Positions 13,199 through 14,293 of a stretch of 14,293 nt of DNA are shown here, one piece after another. Origin of the DNA: Planctomycetales bacterium (lineage in GTDB: Bacteria; Planctomycetota; Phycisphaerae; SM23-33); the NCBI GenBank assembly GCA_030592655.1, contig JAUVIQ010000060.1, positions 1 to 14,293 of the forward strand, in the 5' to 3' direction. The translations under genes were made by a program, and so were the position numbers. How positions within the stretch are numbered: position 1 is the stretch's first letter; each line of letters opens with the position of its first letter. Under the pieces are notes generated by a model, which made no database searches, was not told the origin of the DNA, and saw only the letters and a list, made by a program, of their open reading frames with translations.

Positions 13199-14293
13199 AA
13201 AGACTCACCTCCAGCGCATGTGCCAGCAGGTCGATCTGCTCTTTCGTGCGTTTTTCGGTAACTGCCACCAGCAGCGAGTTTTCCATATCGTCGTAGTATC
13301 GCGCTAGTGGGAAACCAGCCGAGATTCCCCGCTCAAGCAATCGGCGGATAATTCTTTCTGCCGAAACCGGCAAACGCAGAACAAACTCGTTAAAATACCA
13401 GCGGTTGGGAAAATGCGTCGTTACGCCGGGAATTTCCAGCAGGCGATTCTGTGCGTAGTTGGCCTTGTCGGCGCAGGTCTGGGCAAGTTCACGCAGACCT
13501 TCAGCACCGAGGAGGCTCATGTATATCGTCGCAGTCAGGGCGCACAAGCCCTCGTTCGTGCAGATATTCGACATGGCCTTTTCGCGCCGGATGTGCTGCT
13601 CGCGGGTCTGGAGCGTCAGGACGAATCCGCTCCGCCCGTCGCTATCGACAGTGCGTCCGACGACCCTTCCGGGCATCTTGCGGACGAATTTCTCGCGGGT
13701 GGCCATGAATCCCAGGTAAGGACCGCCGAAGGCCAACGCCAGACCCAGGCTCTGACCTTCGCCGATAACTATGTCGGCTCCCATCTGCCCCGGCGTCCTG
13801 ACGATGCCCAGCGAAATCGGGTAACACGATACGATCAGCAACGCCCCGTGCTTGTGGGCGACGTCGGCCAGGTCGGCGAAATCGTCGAGGCAGCCGAAAA
13901 AATTCGGATTCTGAACGACGATTGCAGCCGTTTCGTCGTTCAGTTCGTCGGCGATTTTCTCGCGGTCAGCCAGGCCGTCGCGCCAGGACGTCTGGACGAA
14001 TTCGATACCGAGGTTGGTTGTGTACGACCGCAGCATCTTTCGATATACCGGGTTGACGGTCTCATCGACGATAACGCGATTTCGCCGGGTAATTCGCATC
14101 GCCATCATCACGGCTTCATAGACAGCCGTTCCGCCGTCGTAGAGCGAAGCGTTGGCGACCTCCATTTCCGTCAGCCGGCAGATTGCGGATTGATATTCGT
14201 AAATCGCCTGGAGCGTTCCCTGCGAGGCTTCGGGCTGGTAGGGCGTGTATGCGGTGTAAAACTCGCTTCGGGAGGCCAACGCTTCGACGGCAG
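13197..14293 (-). CDS. gcvPA: Glycine dehydrogenase (decarboxylating) subunit 1, partial
   Basis: This is the partner half of the split P-protein. It forms the glycine decarboxylase with GcvPB and lacks the PLP lysine itself. About 365 residues are visible and the N-terminus lies beyond the right edge: the frame remains open to base 14293, and the first visible part (ALASRSEFYTAYTPYQPEAS) corresponds to roughly residue 80 onward of the family. Clear matches include SQGTLQAIYEYQ, MEVANASLYDGGTA, GEGQSLGLALAFGGPYLGF, KMPGRVVGRTVD, LQTREQHIRREKAMSNICTNEGL and the closing HALEVSL. A TTG at 14279 is not a real start. Upstream genes of the operon, probably gcvT and gcvH, would lie outside the window. 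Confidence 0.96.
   Translation of the reverse strand, partial: AVEALASRSEFYTAYTPYQPEASQGTLQAIYEYQSAICRLTEMEVANASLYDGGTAVYEAVMMAMRITRRNRVIVDETVNPVYRKMLRSYTTNLGIEFVQTSWRDGLADREKIADELNDETAAIVVQNPNFFGCLDDFADLADVAHKHGALLIVSCYPISLGIVRTPGQMGADIVIGEGQSLGLALAFGGPYLGFMATREKFVRKMPGRVVGRTVDSDGRSGFVLTLQTREQHIRREKAMSNICTNEGLCALTATIYMSLLGAEGLRELAQTCADKANYAQNRLLEIPGVTTHFPNRWYFNEFVLRLPVSAERIIRRLLERGISAGFPLARYYDDMENSLLVAVTEKRTKEQIDLLAHALEVSL

Overview
The window most likely comes from a GC-rich, Gram-negative-type bacterium of the Planctomycetota, probably near the Phycisphaerae/Sedimentisphaerales, and looks like metagenome-derived sequence. This is inferred from style: large secreted or lipoprotein genes of the DUF4091/GH123 type, many hypothetical exported proteins, and intergenic 'stutter' repeats built from 7- or 8-base units. 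There is no rRNA or tRNA gene to confirm it.

Left part (1-7064, all + strand). trpD (tryptophan synthesis) comes first. It is followed by an AT-rich palindrome with a third half-site, and then a small conserved hypothetical gene. Next come three envelope genes: an exported protein of unknown function (1706-3097), a large lipoprotein with a GH123/DUF4091-like core and a C-terminal CBM9-like domain (3180-5948), and a protein anchored by one N-terminal membrane helix (6051-7064). Each of these three is preceded by a short-period repeat array. The first two also share a diverged copy of the same leader of about 60 bp.

Middle (7071-7911, - strand). A compact VapBC-type toxin-antitoxin pair (AbrB-fold antitoxin, PIN-domain toxin) has a plausible self-regulated promoter. 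It is followed by a bulged inverted repeat.

Right part (7912-14293, - strand; read from high to low coordinates). This is a glycine cleavage and lipoylation operon: gcvPA (cut by the window edge), an unrelated hypothetical gene, gcvPB, an orphan HicB-like gene, lpd, and a gene in which LipB and LipA are fused in one 508-residue polypeptide. GcvPA/GcvPB decarboxylate glycine and pass the aminomethyl group to lipoylated GcvH. Lpd reoxidises the lipoyl arm. LipB transfers the octanoyl group to the carrier protein and LipA inserts the two sulfurs. gcvT and gcvH are not in the window and may lie just beyond its right edge.

The points most worth following are the LipB-LipA fusion, the two small non-metabolic genes lodged inside the glycine cleavage operon, the site-specific heptamer arrays in front of hypothetical genes, and the GH123-like lipoprotein that seems to lack the catalytic Asp-Glu pair.
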